Of a stretch of 47,256 nt of DNA, positions 32,802 to 43,207 are shown piece by piece (the first letter of the stretch is position 1; each line of letters opens with the position of its first letter). Location of the stretch: the NCBI GenBank assembly GCA_014239855.1, contig JAAZXY010000014.1, positions 1-47,256 of the forward strand. Direction: 5' to 3'. The notes below the pieces were generated by a model. It saw nothing but the letters and a program-made list of their open reading frames with translations. It was not told where the DNA came from and ran no database searches. This DNA comes from Acidimicrobiales bacterium (GTDB lineage Bacteria > Actinomycetota > Acidimicrobiia > Acidimicrobiales > MedAcidi-G1). A program made the position numbers and the translations under genes.

Positions 32802-35467
32802 AGCCGGCGGATGGCGCCCAGGCGGACCACGGCCCGTCCCTCTTCGCGGCTGGCCTCCAGGTCGACCTGACCCTCGAGTACCCACTCGTCGTGCCCCTCG
32901 GGATCGGCAATGGTCTGGACGACCGGCCAGCGGGCGGCCCGTGCACCACCGGAATCGTCGAGCACGAAGAAGGCGCCGCCCCGGGCATGGCTGTCGGTGG
33001 GAAGCACCGGGTGCTCCTCCCAGTAGGGGGCGATGGCCTCGGTGACGTCGGCCGCGGTCCGGCGGCTGTCGTCGACGGTGGGGACCTCGGCCAGGGCCTC
33101 GTGGTCGTCGAGCCGCCGGCGCGACAGCAGCTGCACCCAGCGGAACACCTCGTTGCGGACCATGATCTTGAAGGCCCGGGTGTTGCGGGTCACGTCGGGT
33201 CGTTCGGGGCCGGTGTCGACGGGGCCACCGTCCGGTGACGGGTCCTCAGGATTGCGGAGCTTCTCCCACTCGTCGATGAGGCTGGAGTCGACCTGACGGA
33301 CCATCTCGCCCAGCCACGCCTCGAGGTCGCGCACCGCCTCAGTCCGGCAGTCCTCGGGCACCGTCTGGGCCAGCGCCTTGTAGGCCTCGCCGAGGTAACG
33401 CAGCACCGTGCCCTCGGAGCGCTTCAGGCCGTGGTGCTCGATGTACTGGCGGAAGTCGAAGCCCGTCTCGTAGAGCTCCCGGGCCACCGCCTTGGGTTTC
33501 ACGTTCTCGGTGCCCACCCAGGGGTGGTGGCCCCGGAACACGTCGAACGTCCCGTACAGGAACTCCCTGAGGGGCTTGGGTGCTTCGACCTGGGACAGGC
33601 GCTCCATGCGTTCCTCGTACTCGACGCCCTCCATCTTCAGCCGGGCCACCAACTCGCCCTTCAACTGGTGGATCTGGGCGGCGATGATGACGCCCGGGTT
33701 CTCCAGCACCGATTCGACAACCGACAACACGTCCAGCGCGTGCTCACGGGCCGAGGCATCCGGGTCGGCGTGCCGCGCTGCCAGCTTCTGGTCGGCCTGT
33801 TCCTCGCCGACCGGTTCCTCGCCGGGATCCGGGGAGGAACCGGGATCGGGTCGATCGGCCAGTTCGGGGATGACCTCCAGGGCGAACAGCGACAGCGGCT
33901 GGTGGAGGGCGAAGCGATCCTGGAGGTCCATGCCGACCGAGACGTGACGCCCCTGATCGTCCGGCTCGTCGAGTTCGACGACCACCCCGGCGTCGCGCAG
34001 CGACCGGTAGATGCCGATGGCCCGCCGGATGTGCTGGCGTTGGCGGTCCCGGGGCTCGTGGTTGTCCAGCAGCAGGCGCTTCAGGTCGAGGCGGCCGTCG
34101 CCGGGCCGGGACAACATGTTGAGCACCATCTGGTGGGTCATGTCGAAGCTGGAGATCAGCGGTTCCGGGGTGCCGTCGACCAGCTTCTGGAACGACTCGT
34201 CGTTCCAGTGGGCGTAGCCCCGCTCGGGGGGCTTCTTCTTGACCAGCTTCTTCTTCTTGCCCGGATCGGCCGCCACCTTGGCCTCGGCCCGACGGTTCTC
34301 GATCCAGTGGACGGGCGCCTGGACCCACACGTGGCCCTCGTCGTCGAATCCCCGACGACCGGCCCGGCCAGCGATCTGGGCGAACTCCCGGTTGCCCAGC
34401 AGGCGGGTCGAGATCCCGTCGTACTTGCACAACTGGGTGAACAGCACGGTGCGGATGGGCACGTTGACGCCCACCCCGAGGGTGTCGGTGCCGCAGATCA
34501 GTTTCAGCAGCCCGGCCTGGGCCAGCTTCTCGACCAGCAGTCGGTAGCGGGGCAGCATCCCGGCGTGGTGCAGGCCGATGCCGTGGCCGATGAACCGCTT
34601 CAGGTCCTTGCCGATCGGGGTGTCGAACCGGAACCCGCCCACCTCGGCGCGCACGGCGGCCTTCTCGTCCTTGGTGAGGACGTCGAGGCTGCACAGGTCC
34701 TGGGCCTTCTCCGACGCCGCCTTCTGGGTGAAGTGGACGATGTAGACGGGTGCCCGATCGGAGTCCAGGAGCTCGGTGATCGACTCGTGGAGCGGTGTCT
34801 CCCGGTATTCGAAGGTGAGGGGCACCGGTCGGACCGTGCCGGCCACCGTCACCGCGGGGCGTCCGGTGCGACGGGTCAGGTCCTCGGTGAAGCGGGCCGT
34901 CGGGCCGAGGGTGGCCGACATGAGCAGGAACTGGGTGTCGGGCAGTTCCAGAAGCGGGACCTGCCACGCCCAGCCCCGCTGGGGGTCGCCGTAGAAGTGG
35001 AACTCGTCGGCCACCACCAGGCCGAACGGACAGTCGGCGCCCTCCCGGAGTGACTGATGGGCGAGGATCTCGGCGGTGGCGCAGATGATCGGAGCGTCCG
35101 GGTTGACCGAGGCGTCGCCGGTGACCATCCCGACGTGTTCGGGGCCGAAATCACGGGCCAGGGCGAAGAACTTCTCCGAGACGAGGGCCTTGATCGGGGC
35201 GGTGTAGATGCTGCGCTCGCCCCGGGCCATCGCCGCGGCGTGGGCCGCGGTGGCCACCAGGGACTTCCCCGAGCCGGTGGGGGTGGCCAGGATCACGTGG
35301 GTGCCGGCCAACAGTTCGAGGATGGCCTCCTCCTGGGCCTCGTAGAGCTCCAGGTTGCGTTCGGCCGTCCAGTCGATGAACAGGTCGGCAACCTGGTCCG
35401 GTGAGGTGCCGACCGGAATCCGGTCGGCCAGGGTGGCCGCGCTGGCCGATGCGGTGGGATCGGTCAC
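32798..35467 (-). CDS. DEAD/DEAH-box helicase with DUF3516, Ski2-like
   Basis: An 889-residue superfamily 2 helicase that probably unwinds RNA. Walker A 'TPTGSGKS' is at about residues 62-69, the Walker B motif DEFH at 154-157, then 'LLMSATLG' (motif III) and the motif VI region 'QIAGRAGRRGFDDEG'. A lysine-rich insertion (KKKKLVKKK) and the long actinobacterial DUF3516 C-terminal domain follow. The start is GTG 35467, which overlaps the stop of the LLM gene (GTGA); the open frame upstream is antisense-like shadow. It is the last gene of a tag-LLM-helicase operon. In known Ski2-like proteins the role is RNA turnover or maturation. Confidence 0.92.
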   Translation of the reverse strand: MTDPTASASAATLADRIPVGTSPDQVADLFIDWTAERNLELYEAQEEAILELLAGTHVILATPTGSGKSLVATAAHAAAMARGERSIYTAPIKALVSEKFFALARDFGPEHVGMVTGDASVNPDAPIICATAEILAHQSLREGADCPFGLVVADEFHFYGDPQRGWAWQVPLLELPDTQFLLMSATLGPTARFTEDLTRRTGRPAVTVAGTVRPVPLTFEYRETPLHESITELLDSDRAPVYIVHFTQKAASEKAQDLCSLDVLTKDEKAAVRAEVGGFRFDTPIGKDLKRFIGHGIGLHHAGMLPRYRLLVEKLAQAGLLKLICGTDTLGVGVNVPIRTVLFTQLCKYDGISTRLLGNREFAQIAGRAGRRGFDDEGHVWVQAPVHWIENRRAEAKVAADPGKKKKLVKKKPPERGYAHWNDESFQKLVDGTPEPLISSFDMTHQMVLNMLSRPGDGRLDLKRLLLDNHEPRDRQRQHIRRAIGIYRSLRDAGVVVELDEPDDQGRHVSVGMDLQDRFALHQPLSLFALEVIPELADRPDPGSSPDPGEEPVGEEQADQKLAARHADPDASAREHALDVLSVVESVLENPGVIIAAQIHQLKGELVARLKMEGVEYEERMERLSQVEAPKPLREFLYGTFDVFRGHHPWVGTENVKPKAVARELYETGFDFRQYIEHHGLKRSEGTVLRYLGEAYKALAQTVPEDCRTEAVRDLEAWLGEMVRQVDSSLIDEWEKLRNPEDPSPDGGPVDTGPERPDVTRNTRAFKIMVRNEVFRWVQLLSRRRLDDHEALAEVPTVDDSRRTAADVTEAIAPYWEEHPVLPTDSHARGGAFFVLDDSGGARAARWPVVQTIADPEGHDEWVLEGQVDLEASREEGRAVVRLGAIRRL

Positions 35468-36474
35468 CGGGCCACCAGCCCGAACCGGTCGGCCAGCAGT
35501 TGGTAGGAGCGGACCCGGGCCTCGTGGTCGTGGCAGATGGTGACCACCATGACCTCCTCGGCGCCGCTGGCCTCGGCCATCTCGGTGAGGCGGGCCCCCA
35601 CCCGGTCGGGGGTGCCGGTGGCGATGGACCGGCGACCCGGCTGGACGGCCAGAGGGGCGGGCCTGGCCGGGGTCGTGTCCGGGTTCGATGGAGTGGGGGT
35701 CGGGGCGGGTACGGGTCCCCGCAGGCCGGCGGCCCGCCACGCCCGGACGGCGGCCACGATGGCGTCGGCCTCCTCGTCGGTGTCGGCACAGACCGCGCTG
35801 GCGCACAGCAGCACCCGTGGTTCGGCGCAGCGGGCCGACGGGCGGAACTGGCGACGGTAGGCGTCGATGATCGGGGCGCCGTCCACCTGGGCGATGAAGT
35901 CGGCCCAGCCCAGCGGCAGGCCGAAATGGGCGGCGAAGGCCGCCGAGTCGGGGCTGGACGCCAGCAACCAGATCTCCGGCGGCTCGTCGGGACGGGGCGT
36001 GGCCCGCACCCCCTGGATCGGACTGTGGGCGGGCAGCGTGTCGTCGACCAGGTGGACCAGTTCCTCGACCTGGTTGGGGTAGTTCTCCAGCGGGGTGCGT
36101 GCGCCACCGCGGGCCAGGGCGGCGGCCGTGAGGTGGTCCGAGCCGGGCGCCCGACCGACGCCCAGGTCGATGCGACCCGGGTGGAGGGAAGCCAGCACGT
36201 TGAACGACTCGGCCACCTTCAAGGGGGCGTAGTGGGTGAGCATCACGCCGCCCGAACCCACCCGGATCCGATCGGTCGATCCGGCGATCGACCCTATGAG
36301 GGCCTCGGGGCTGGAGCCGGCCAGCCCGGTCATGCCGTGGTGCTCGGCCACCCAGTACCGGTGGTAGCCCATGGCCTCGGTGCGGCGGGCCAGGTCGAGG
36401 GTGTTGCGCAGGGCGTCGCCGGCCGTCGAACCCTCGGGAACCGGCGACTGGTCCAGCACCGACAGGCGGATCAC
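35464..36474 (-). CDS. LLM class flavin-dependent oxidoreductase (MsnO8-like)
   Basis: A 336-residue luciferase-like monooxygenase. 'IRLSVLDQSPVPEGSTAGDAL' (beginning of the barrel), 'YWVAEHHGMTGLAGSSPE', 'VGSGGVMLTHYAPLKVAE' and 'IDLGVGRAPGSD' are the marks of the FMN-using MsnO8/YhbW-type branch, which is different from the two F420-type LLM proteins of this window. The middle has a Pro/Thr-rich insertion (about residues 232-248). Both ends overlap neighbours as GTGA (with tag upstream and the helicase downstream), so the three genes form one leftward operon. The substrate is unknown. Confidence 0.9.
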   Translation of the reverse strand: MIRLSVLDQSPVPEGSTAGDALRNTLDLARRTEAMGYHRYWVAEHHGMTGLAGSSPEALIGSIAGSTDRIRVGSGGVMLTHYAPLKVAESFNVLASLHPGRIDLGVGRAPGSDHLTAAALARGGARTPLENYPNQVEELVHLVDDTLPAHSPIQGVRATPRPDEPPEIWLLASSPDSAAFAAHFGLPLGWADFIAQVDGAPIIDAYRRQFRPSARCAEPRVLLCASAVCADTDEEADAIVAAVRAWRAAGLRGPVPAPTPTPSNPDTTPARPAPLAVQPGRRSIATGTPDRVGARLTEMAEASGAEEVMVVTICHDHEARVRSYQLLADRFGLVAR

Positions 36475-37166
36475 GGCGTCACCTTCGGATCGACGTCGGG
36501 CACGGGACGGAGCAGGGCTGCCCTCTCGGCCTCGACCACGGGATGGAAGGCACAGTCGGGGAGGTGGTCGTTGACCATGCCCATGGCCTGCATGAGGGCG
36601 TAGATGGTGGTCGGTCCGACGAACGACCAGCCCCGGCGCTTGAGGTCACGGCTGAGCGCCGTGGACTCCACGGTGGTGGCCGGAATGGCGGCCAGGCCGC
36701 TTGCCTCACTGGTCGCCCCATCGGCCGGCCCGTCGACCCGGGTCGGACCGGTGGGCTCGAAATTCCACAGGTAGGCGGCCAGCGAACCGAACTCGTCGAT
36801 GGTCTCCAGTGCCCGGGCTGCGTTGTTGATGGTCGACTCGATCTTTCCCCGATGACGCACGATGCCGGCGTCAGCCAGGCAGCGGGCCACGTCGTCATCG
36901 GTGAAGCGGGCCACCGCGGTCGGATCGAAGCCGGCGAAGGCGGTCCGGAAGTTCTCCCGCTTTCGCAGGATGGTCAACCACGACAGGCCGGCCTGGAACC
37001 CCTCCAGACAGGTCTTCTCGAACAGGCGGATGTCGTCGACCACCGGACGGCCCCACTCGTCGTCGTGGTAGGCGCGGTAGTCGTCGTGGTCGCCGGGCCA
37101 CGGACAGCGGATCACGCCGTCAGTGAACGGGCCGTCAGTGACTGGCTCTCCGCTTCCGTCCGGCAT
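36471..37166 (-). CDS. tag: DNA-3-methyladenine glycosylase I
   Basis: Removes 3-methyladenine from alkylated DNA in base excision repair. The 231-residue protein has the zinc 'snap' ligands C21 ('RCPWPG'), H34 ('YHDDEWG') and, near the C-terminus, HxxxC in 'NDHLPDCAFHP', with 'WSFVGPTTIYALMQAMGMVN' as the usual DNA-contacting region. Extra residues between 'YLWNF' and 'LSRDLKRRGW' make it somewhat longer than the E. coli enzyme (187). ATG 37166 has a -10-like TACTGT (37175-37180) 8 bases upstream. Its stop overlaps the start of the LLM gene, an unexplained pairing of repair with a monooxygenase. Confidence 0.94.
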   Translation of the reverse strand: MPDGSGEPVTDGPFTDGVIRCPWPGDHDDYRAYHDDEWGRPVVDDIRLFEKTCLEGFQAGLSWLTILRKRENFRTAFAGFDPTAVARFTDDDVARCLADAGIVRHRGKIESTINNAARALETIDEFGSLAAYLWNFEPTGPTRVDGPADGATSEASGLAAIPATTVESTALSRDLKRRGWSFVGPTTIYALMQAMGMVNDHLPDCAFHPVVEAERAALLRPVPDVDPKVTP

Positions 37167-37220
37167 GGGGGTCGACAGTACGCTCCGCCCCGTTCCAAGA
37201 GACCCTCGGAGGCCCAGTCC

Positions 37221-37523
37221 ATGATCATCATCGCCGGTTCCATCTCGATCGACCCCGAGCGGGTCGATGCCATGTTGGAGGCCATCGTGCCGCTCATGCA
37301 GGCCACCCACGCCGAGGAGGGCTGCATCGACTACGTCCTGAGCGCCGATCCGGTCGAGGCCGGCAAGATCCGGATCTTCGAGAAGTGGGCATCGGACGAG
37401 GCCCTCGGGGCGCACATGACGGCGCCCCACATGGGTGTCTTCCAGAAGGCGCTCAAGACGGTCGGTGTGACCGGCATGTCGGTCCAGCGCTTCGACAACG
37501 CCGAAGAATCCAAGCTCTTCTAG
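37221..37523 (+). CDS. Antibiotic biosynthesis monooxygenase (ABM)-fold protein, YgiN-like
   Basis: A 100-residue ferredoxin-like alpha/beta-barrel protein of the ABM family, in which some members oxidise quinols without a cofactor. 'GSISIDPERVDAMLEAIVPL' (strand and helix 1), 'EEGCIDYVLSADP', 'IRIFEKWASDEALGAHM' and 'HMGVFQKALKTV' follow the family pattern. A ribosome site GGAGG (37208-37212) stands 8 bases before the ATG, and TACGCT (37179-37184) could be the -10. It diverges from tag over 54 bases. Substrate unknown. Confidence 0.87.
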   Translation: MIIIAGSISIDPERVDAMLEAIVPLMQATHAEEGCIDYVLSADPVEAGKIRIFEKWASDEALGAHMTAPHMGVFQKALKTVGVTGMSVQRFDNAEESKLF

Positions 37524-37563
37524 GCGGGATCCTCCGGGCGGGACCTCTTGAGCCGAGGACCGG

Positions 37564-38616
37564 TCAACTGGCGTCGGCGAGGTGGCGGGCCACGTCGGAC
37601 CAGCGGTCCAGCAGGTCGGGGTCGCGTCGCCAGTGGTCCAGCGCCGTGTAGGTCATGACCCGGGTTCGGGGCGCCACTCCCCGGTAGCGGTCGGCCAGCA
37701 CGCCACCGAGATCGGACCACGTGGCGCTCACCGTGTAGTGGTCCAGCACGTCGTCGGTGATCAGCCCGACCATGGTGGCCATGTCGCCCGATCGCTGGCA
37801 GGCGTTCAACTCGCCCTGCAGGCCGTCGAACCCGTGGTGTTCGAGCACCGGGGCGTAGTTGGGCGTCGATCCGTAGAAGGCAATGGTGGCCCGGTTGGCC
37901 TCGCGGGCCGCGGCGATCTCCTCGTCGGTGTCGCCGACGGCGATGATCACCGGGCAGACCACGGTCACGGCGTCCATCGACCGGCCGGCTGATGCCGCTC
38001 CATCGGCCACCTGGGGGAGTTGCACGTCGGTGAGCCAACCGGGGGAGTGCATGGGGTGGATGTGGACGCCGTCGCACTCGGCACCGGCCATGCGACTCAT
38101 CCACGGCAGTACGGCCGAGATGTAGACGGGCGGGTCGGGAACGTCGATGGGCCCCGGCGACCACATGCGGGGCAGCAGGTTGAACGAGTAGTACTCACCC
38201 TCGAAGGCCAGTTTCTCCTCGCCCCGGAAGGCCCGGAAGATGGCCTTTACGGCCTGCACATACTCCCGTAGCCGTGGCCCGGGCGGGGCGTACGTGCTGG
38301 AGTAGCGGCGTTCCACGTGGGCCTTCACCTGAGTGCCGAGGCCGACCACGTAGCGCCCGCCGGTGGCCTCGGCCAGCTCCCACGCCATCTGGGCGGTGAC
38401 CATCGGGCTGCGGGGGAAGGCCACGGCGATGGCCGTGCCCAGGCCGAGGCGTTCGGTGGCCAGGGCCGACGCAGCGCACGACAGCGAGGCGGTGCGGCCG
38501 CCCTCGGTGAACCAGAGGGTGCCGAAGCCCGCCGATTCGGCCCGTCGGGCCAGATCGCCGACCTGTCGGAGAGGCAGGGGCGACGCCATCATGTCGAGAG
38601 TCAGGTTGGCGGTCAT
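37564..38616 (-). CDS. LLM class oxidoreductase, F420-dependent type (TIGR03617-like)
   Basis: A 350-residue luciferase-like TIM-barrel enzyme. 'LPLRQVGDLARRAESAGFGTLWFTEGGRT', given here only as its pattern, then 'GTAIAVAFPRSPMVTAQMA', 'YVVGLGTQVKAHVERR' and 'YYSFNLLPRMWSPGPID' place it in the F420-dependent group that is expanded in mycobacteria and acidimicrobia. The ATG has a -10-like TACCGT (38623-38628) 6 bases upstream. It diverges from the acyl-CoA synthetase gene over about 100 bases. The substrate is unknown; a quinone, ketone or alcohol is possible. Confidence 0.88.
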   Translation of the reverse strand: MTANLTLDMMASPLPLRQVGDLARRAESAGFGTLWFTEGGRTASLSCAASALATERLGLGTAIAVAFPRSPMVTAQMAWELAEATGGRYVVGLGTQVKAHVERRYSSTYAPPGPRLREYVQAVKAIFRAFRGEEKLAFEGEYYSFNLLPRMWSPGPIDVPDPPVYISAVLPWMSRMAGAECDGVHIHPMHSPGWLTDVQLPQVADGAASAGRSMDAVTVVCPVIIAVGDTDEEIAAAREANRATIAFYGSTPNYAPVLEHHGFDGLQGELNACQRSGDMATMVGLITDDVLDHYTVSATWSDLGGVLADRYRGVAPRTRVMTYTALDHWRRDPDLLDRWSDVARHLADAS

Positions 38617-38651
38617 GGGCCGACGGTAGTGGTGGCCATCGGAGGGCCGGG

Positions 38652-38703
38652 CACCGGCGCCCTGCCGTCGGCACGCGTCTTTCCGGGGGTTGCGGCGCCG
38701 GTG
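38652..38703. promoter_or_regulatory. 10-bp inverted repeat in front of the acyl-CoA synthetase promoter
   Basis: CACCGGCGCC (38652-38661) and GGCGCCGGTG (38694-38703) are perfect arms 32 bases apart. The right arm abuts the -10-like TAGGTT (38704-38709), which ends 8 bases before ATG 38718. The two arms may be binding sites of one dimer pair or a looped operator; a GC-rich chance repeat cannot be excluded. Confidence 0.4.
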
Positions 38704-38717
38704 TAGGTTCGCCGCCC

Positions 38718-40274
<1,557 letters not shown>

Positions 40275-40363
40275 ACCGGTTTCCGGGCGCTGGTCTCCAG
40301 CATCTGAGCGCTGGGCGCGCCCGCTGCGGGCGGCCGGCGAGCGTCCCCCTAGGGTCGCCGCCC

Positions 40364-41125
40364 ATGGACATCAGACTGGACGGCAAGGTCGCCATCGTCA
40401 CCGGCGGCTCAAGGGGAATCGGTCGGGGCATCGCCTCGGCCATGGCATCTGCGGGGGCCAAGGTGATGATCACCAGCCGCAACGAGGACTCGTGCGCGGC
40501 CACCGTCGAGGAGCTTCGGGCGTCGACCGGCGGTGATCTGGCCTACGTGGCCGGCCACGTCGGCAAGACCGAGGACATGGACCGGGTACTGGACGCCACC
40601 CTGGAGGCCTTCGGGGCCATCGACGTGCTGGTCAACAACGCAGCAACCAACCCGTACGCCGGTCACGTCATCGACATCGACGTGCCCCGCTGGGACAAGA
40701 CGTTCGCCACCAACCTGACCACCCCGCTGGTCTGGACCCAGGCGTGCTGGAACCGGTGGATGAAGGAGCACGGCGGCTCAGTGGTCAACATCTCGTCGGT
40801 CGGCGCCTTCGGCACCAACGCCATCCTGGGCGTCTACGACCTGACCAAGCGGGCGCTCATCCACCTGACCGAACAGCTGGCCGCCGAGATGGGTCCGGCG
40901 GTGCGGGTCAACGCGGTGTGCCCGGGCCTGATCCGGACCGATTTCGCCAAGGCGTTGTGGGAGGACGGCCGGGGCGACGCCATTGCCGAGGCCCTTCCCA
41001 TGAAGCGTCTGGGCGAGCCGGAGGACATCGCCAACACGGCCCTGTTCCTGGCCTCGGACGCCGCCTCATGGATGACCGGCCACGCTGTGCTGGTCGATGG
41101 CGGACAGTTGATCAACATCAACTGA
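40364..41125 (+). CDS. Short-chain dehydrogenase/reductase (SDR)
   Basis: A 253-residue classical SDR. The cofactor motif 'TGGSRGIGRGIA' at about residues 14-25, 'NNAATNPY', the catalytic serine in 'NISSVGAFG' and the YxxxK pair in 'VYDLTKRA' are present, with 'CPGLIRTDFAK' and 'SWMTGHAVLVDGG' near the end. It probably oxidises or reduces a 3-hydroxyacyl-CoA, alcohol or ketone; NADP(H) use is suggested but not fixed by the Arg in the first motif. The promoter-like TAGGGT (40350-40355) is 8 bases before the ATG. The MBL hydrolase gene follows after 41 bases. Confidence 0.93.
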   Translation: MDIRLDGKVAIVTGGSRGIGRGIASAMASAGAKVMITSRNEDSCAATVEELRASTGGDLAYVAGHVGKTEDMDRVLDATLEAFGAIDVLVNNAATNPYAGHVIDIDVPRWDKTFATNLTTPLVWTQACWNRWMKEHGGSVVNISSVGAFGTNAILGVYDLTKRALIHLTEQLAAEMGPAVRVNAVCPGLIRTDFAKALWEDGRGDAIAEALPMKRLGEPEDIANTALFLASDAASWMTGHAVLVDGGQLININ

Positions 41126-41166
41126 TCCGGGTCGGCGAAGCCGAGCAGAGAGACGCGGGACAGGTC

Positions 41167-42027
41167 ATGGAACTGGTCATGCTGGGCACCGGCAGCCCGC
41201 TACCCGACGCCCGACGAGCCGGGCCGGCACAGCTGGTGGGCGTGGACGGACGGTGGTTCCTGATCGACGCCGGCCGGGGATGCCTGATGCGTCTGGTGGC
41301 CGCCGGGGTGGCGCCGACGGCGGTCGAGCAGCTGCTGGTCACCCATCTCCACAGCGACCACGTCACCGACGTCAACGACCTCATCACCACCCGGTGGATC
41401 GGAGGGCTGCCGCCCGCGCCGCTTCCGGTGGTCGGGCCGCCCGGGACCGATCAGTTCGTCGACGACACCCTGCAGATGCTGGGACCGGACATCGCGTGGC
41501 GGGTCGGTCACCACGACGACCTGCCCTCCGGACCGGAGGTGACGGTCACCGAGACCGAGGGCACCACGGACGGTTCGATCGGCGACGTGCTGCTCGACGA
41601 CGGCGTGCGGATCACCGCGGCGCCCACCGATCATCGGCCGGTGCATCCGACAGTGGCGTATCGATTGGACGTCGACGGCCGGTCGGTGGTGCTGGGCGGT
41701 GACTCGGTGCCGTGTGACGGGCTGGACGCCCTGTGTGCCGGGGCCGACGTGTACGTGCAGACCGTGGTTCGCGACGACCTCATCTCGGCCATTCCCCTAC
41801 CCCGACTACAGGACGTCCTCGACTACCACTCGACGGTGGCCGACGCGGCCCGCACGGCGGCCCGGGGAGGAGTGGGCACCCTCGTGTTGAACCACTGCGT
41901 GCCCGCACCGGGCGTTGATCCGGACGGCCCGAACGGCCGCGCCGAGTGGCTGGCCATGGCCGCCGAGCACTTCGACGGCGAGATCCTGTTGCCCGACGAC
42001 CTGGATCGGATCCCGGTCGGCGGCTGA
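41167..42027 (+). CDS. MBL-fold metallo-hydrolase (RNase Z/arylsulfatase-like)
   Basis: A 286-residue metallo-beta-lactamase-fold protein. The zinc signature HxHxDH is at residues 60-65 ('THLHSDHVTD'), with 'LGTGSPLPDARRAGPA' at the start, as in the RNase Z/ElaC group, then 'TDHRPVHPTVAYRLDV', 'VLGGDSV' (metal aspartate) and 'LNHCVP' (last histidine). Unlike true RNase Z it lacks an evident exosite arm, so a small-molecule ester, sulfate or lactone is a more likely substrate. It is probably co-transcribed with the SDR gene. The end is 6 bases from the convergent nitronate monooxygenase. Confidence 0.88.
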   Translation: MELVMLGTGSPLPDARRAGPAQLVGVDGRWFLIDAGRGCLMRLVAAGVAPTAVEQLLVTHLHSDHVTDVNDLITTRWIGGLPPAPLPVVGPPGTDQFVDDTLQMLGPDIAWRVGHHDDLPSGPEVTVTETEGTTDGSIGDVLLDDGVRITAAPTDHRPVHPTVAYRLDVDGRSVVLGGDSVPCDGLDALCAGADVYVQTVVRDDLISAIPLPRLQDVLDYHSTVADAARTAARGGVGTLVLNHCVPAPGVDPDGPNGRAEWLAMAAEHFDGEILLPDDLDRIPVGG

Positions 42028-42033
42028 GGCTGG

Positions 42034-43164
42034 TCAGACCTCGAGTTGGGCGGCCACCGCCTGGGCGGCGTCGATGAACTCCTCGACCATGTCCATCACC
42101 ACCTGGCCGGCACCCCGACTCCGGTTCATGGTGCCCACCACCTGACCCACGAAGTAGGTGGCCAGGTCCTGAGCGCCCGAGCCCTCATGGTGGGCGGCCC
42201 GGTTGATGCGGTCGACGGCCGCCCCGGTGAGCATGGGTTGGAGCGGCATGCCCAGTGGCGCCGGCGTGTCGTCGCGGTCCCATTCCTCGGTCCAGGCGGT
42301 GCGGAGCATCCGGGCCGGCTTACCGGTGAGGGACCGTGACCGGAGGGTGTCGCCCGATCCGGCGGCCAGCATCTTGTCCTTGACGACCGGGTGGGTCTCG
42401 GCTTCCTCGGTGGTCAGCCAGACCGATCCGCACCAGACGCCGTCGGCACCCAGTGCCATGGCGGCCGCCATCTGACGGCCCCGACCGATTCCTCCCGCGC
42501 CGAGGACCGGCACCGGAGCGACGGCGTCGACCACCTCGGGGAGCAGCACCATGGAGCCGATGTGGCCGGTGTGGCCTCCGCCCTCGGTGCCCTGGGCGAT
42601 GATGATGTCGGCGCCGGCGGCCACGTGGCGTTCGGCATGGACCTTCGTCCCGGCCAACGCGCCCACCTTCACACCGGCCTCGTGGCAGCGTTCGACCATG
42701 TCCCGGGGTGGCGGGCCGAGGGCGTTGGCCACCAGTACCGGGCGGTGGGCCAGGGCGATGTCCAACTGACGGTCGGCCCGGTTGGCTGAGAACGGGGCAT
42801 CCCCGGGCCGAGCCGCCCATCCGGTGGAGTCGGGGTTCTCAGGCACTCCGTACCGCTCGAGGAGTTCGTCGAGGAACTCCCGGTGGGCGCCGGGGATGGT
42901 CGACACCAGGTCGGCCACCGAGAGGCCGCCCTCGTCGGACCCCGCGTAGCGGGCGGGCACGATCAGGTCGATGCCGTACGGGCGGTCGCCCAACTCGTCC
43001 TCGATCCAGGCCAGGTCGGTTTCCAGTTGCTCGTCGCTGTGGGCCACTGCGCCGAGCACGCCCAGGCCTCCGGCCTTGGATACGGCGACCACCACGTCAC
43101 GGCAGTGGGTGAACGCCACGATGGGGAACTCGATGCCGAACATCTCGGTGATCGGGGTCTGCAT
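42034..43164 (-). CDS. Nitronate monooxygenase (2-nitropropane dioxygenase) family protein
   Basis: A 376-residue FMN-dependent TIM-barrel enzyme that in known members oxidises alkyl nitronates. 'TPITEMFGIEFPIVAF' at the N-terminus, 'AAGADIIIAQGTEGGGHTGH' with the histidine near the flavin, 'VPVLGAGGIGRGRQMAAAMA' as phosphate-binding loop, and 'LGADGVWCGSVWL' are characteristic. An insertion with 'ELLERYGVPENP' follows the first barrel strands. AGGAG stands about 6 bases before the ATG. The thiolase-like gene ends 43 bases upstream, so the two are likely one transcription unit. The natural substrate is uncertain. Confidence 0.9.
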   Translation of the reverse strand: MQTPITEMFGIEFPIVAFTHCRDVVVAVSKAGGLGVLGAVAHSDEQLETDLAWIEDELGDRPYGIDLIVPARYAGSDEGGLSVADLVSTIPGAHREFLDELLERYGVPENPDSTGWAARPGDAPFSANRADRQLDIALAHRPVLVANALGPPPRDMVERCHEAGVKVGALAGTKVHAERHVAAGADIIIAQGTEGGGHTGHIGSMVLLPEVVDAVAPVPVLGAGGIGRGRQMAAAMALGADGVWCGSVWLTTEEAETHPVVKDKMLAAGSGDTLRSRSLTGKPARMLRTAWTEEWDRDDTPAPLGMPLQPMLTGAAVDRINRAAHHEGSGAQDLATYFVGQVVGTMNRSRGAGQVVMDMVEEFIDAAQAVAAQLEV

Positions 43165-43207
43165 GGGATCTCCTGTTTCTGGGCCCTGTCCGGGGCCGTT
43201 GCCGAAC

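Noticed and set aside
33431-35053. A 540-codon plus-strand open frame opposite the helicase
   Set aside because: Antisense shadow of the DUF3516 helicase; no recognisable domain.
37100-37150. Repeated GCCGTCAGTGA at the start of tag
   Set aside because: It lies in coding sequence and encodes two similar TDG-containing peptides; likely codon-level coincidence or local duplication, not an operator.
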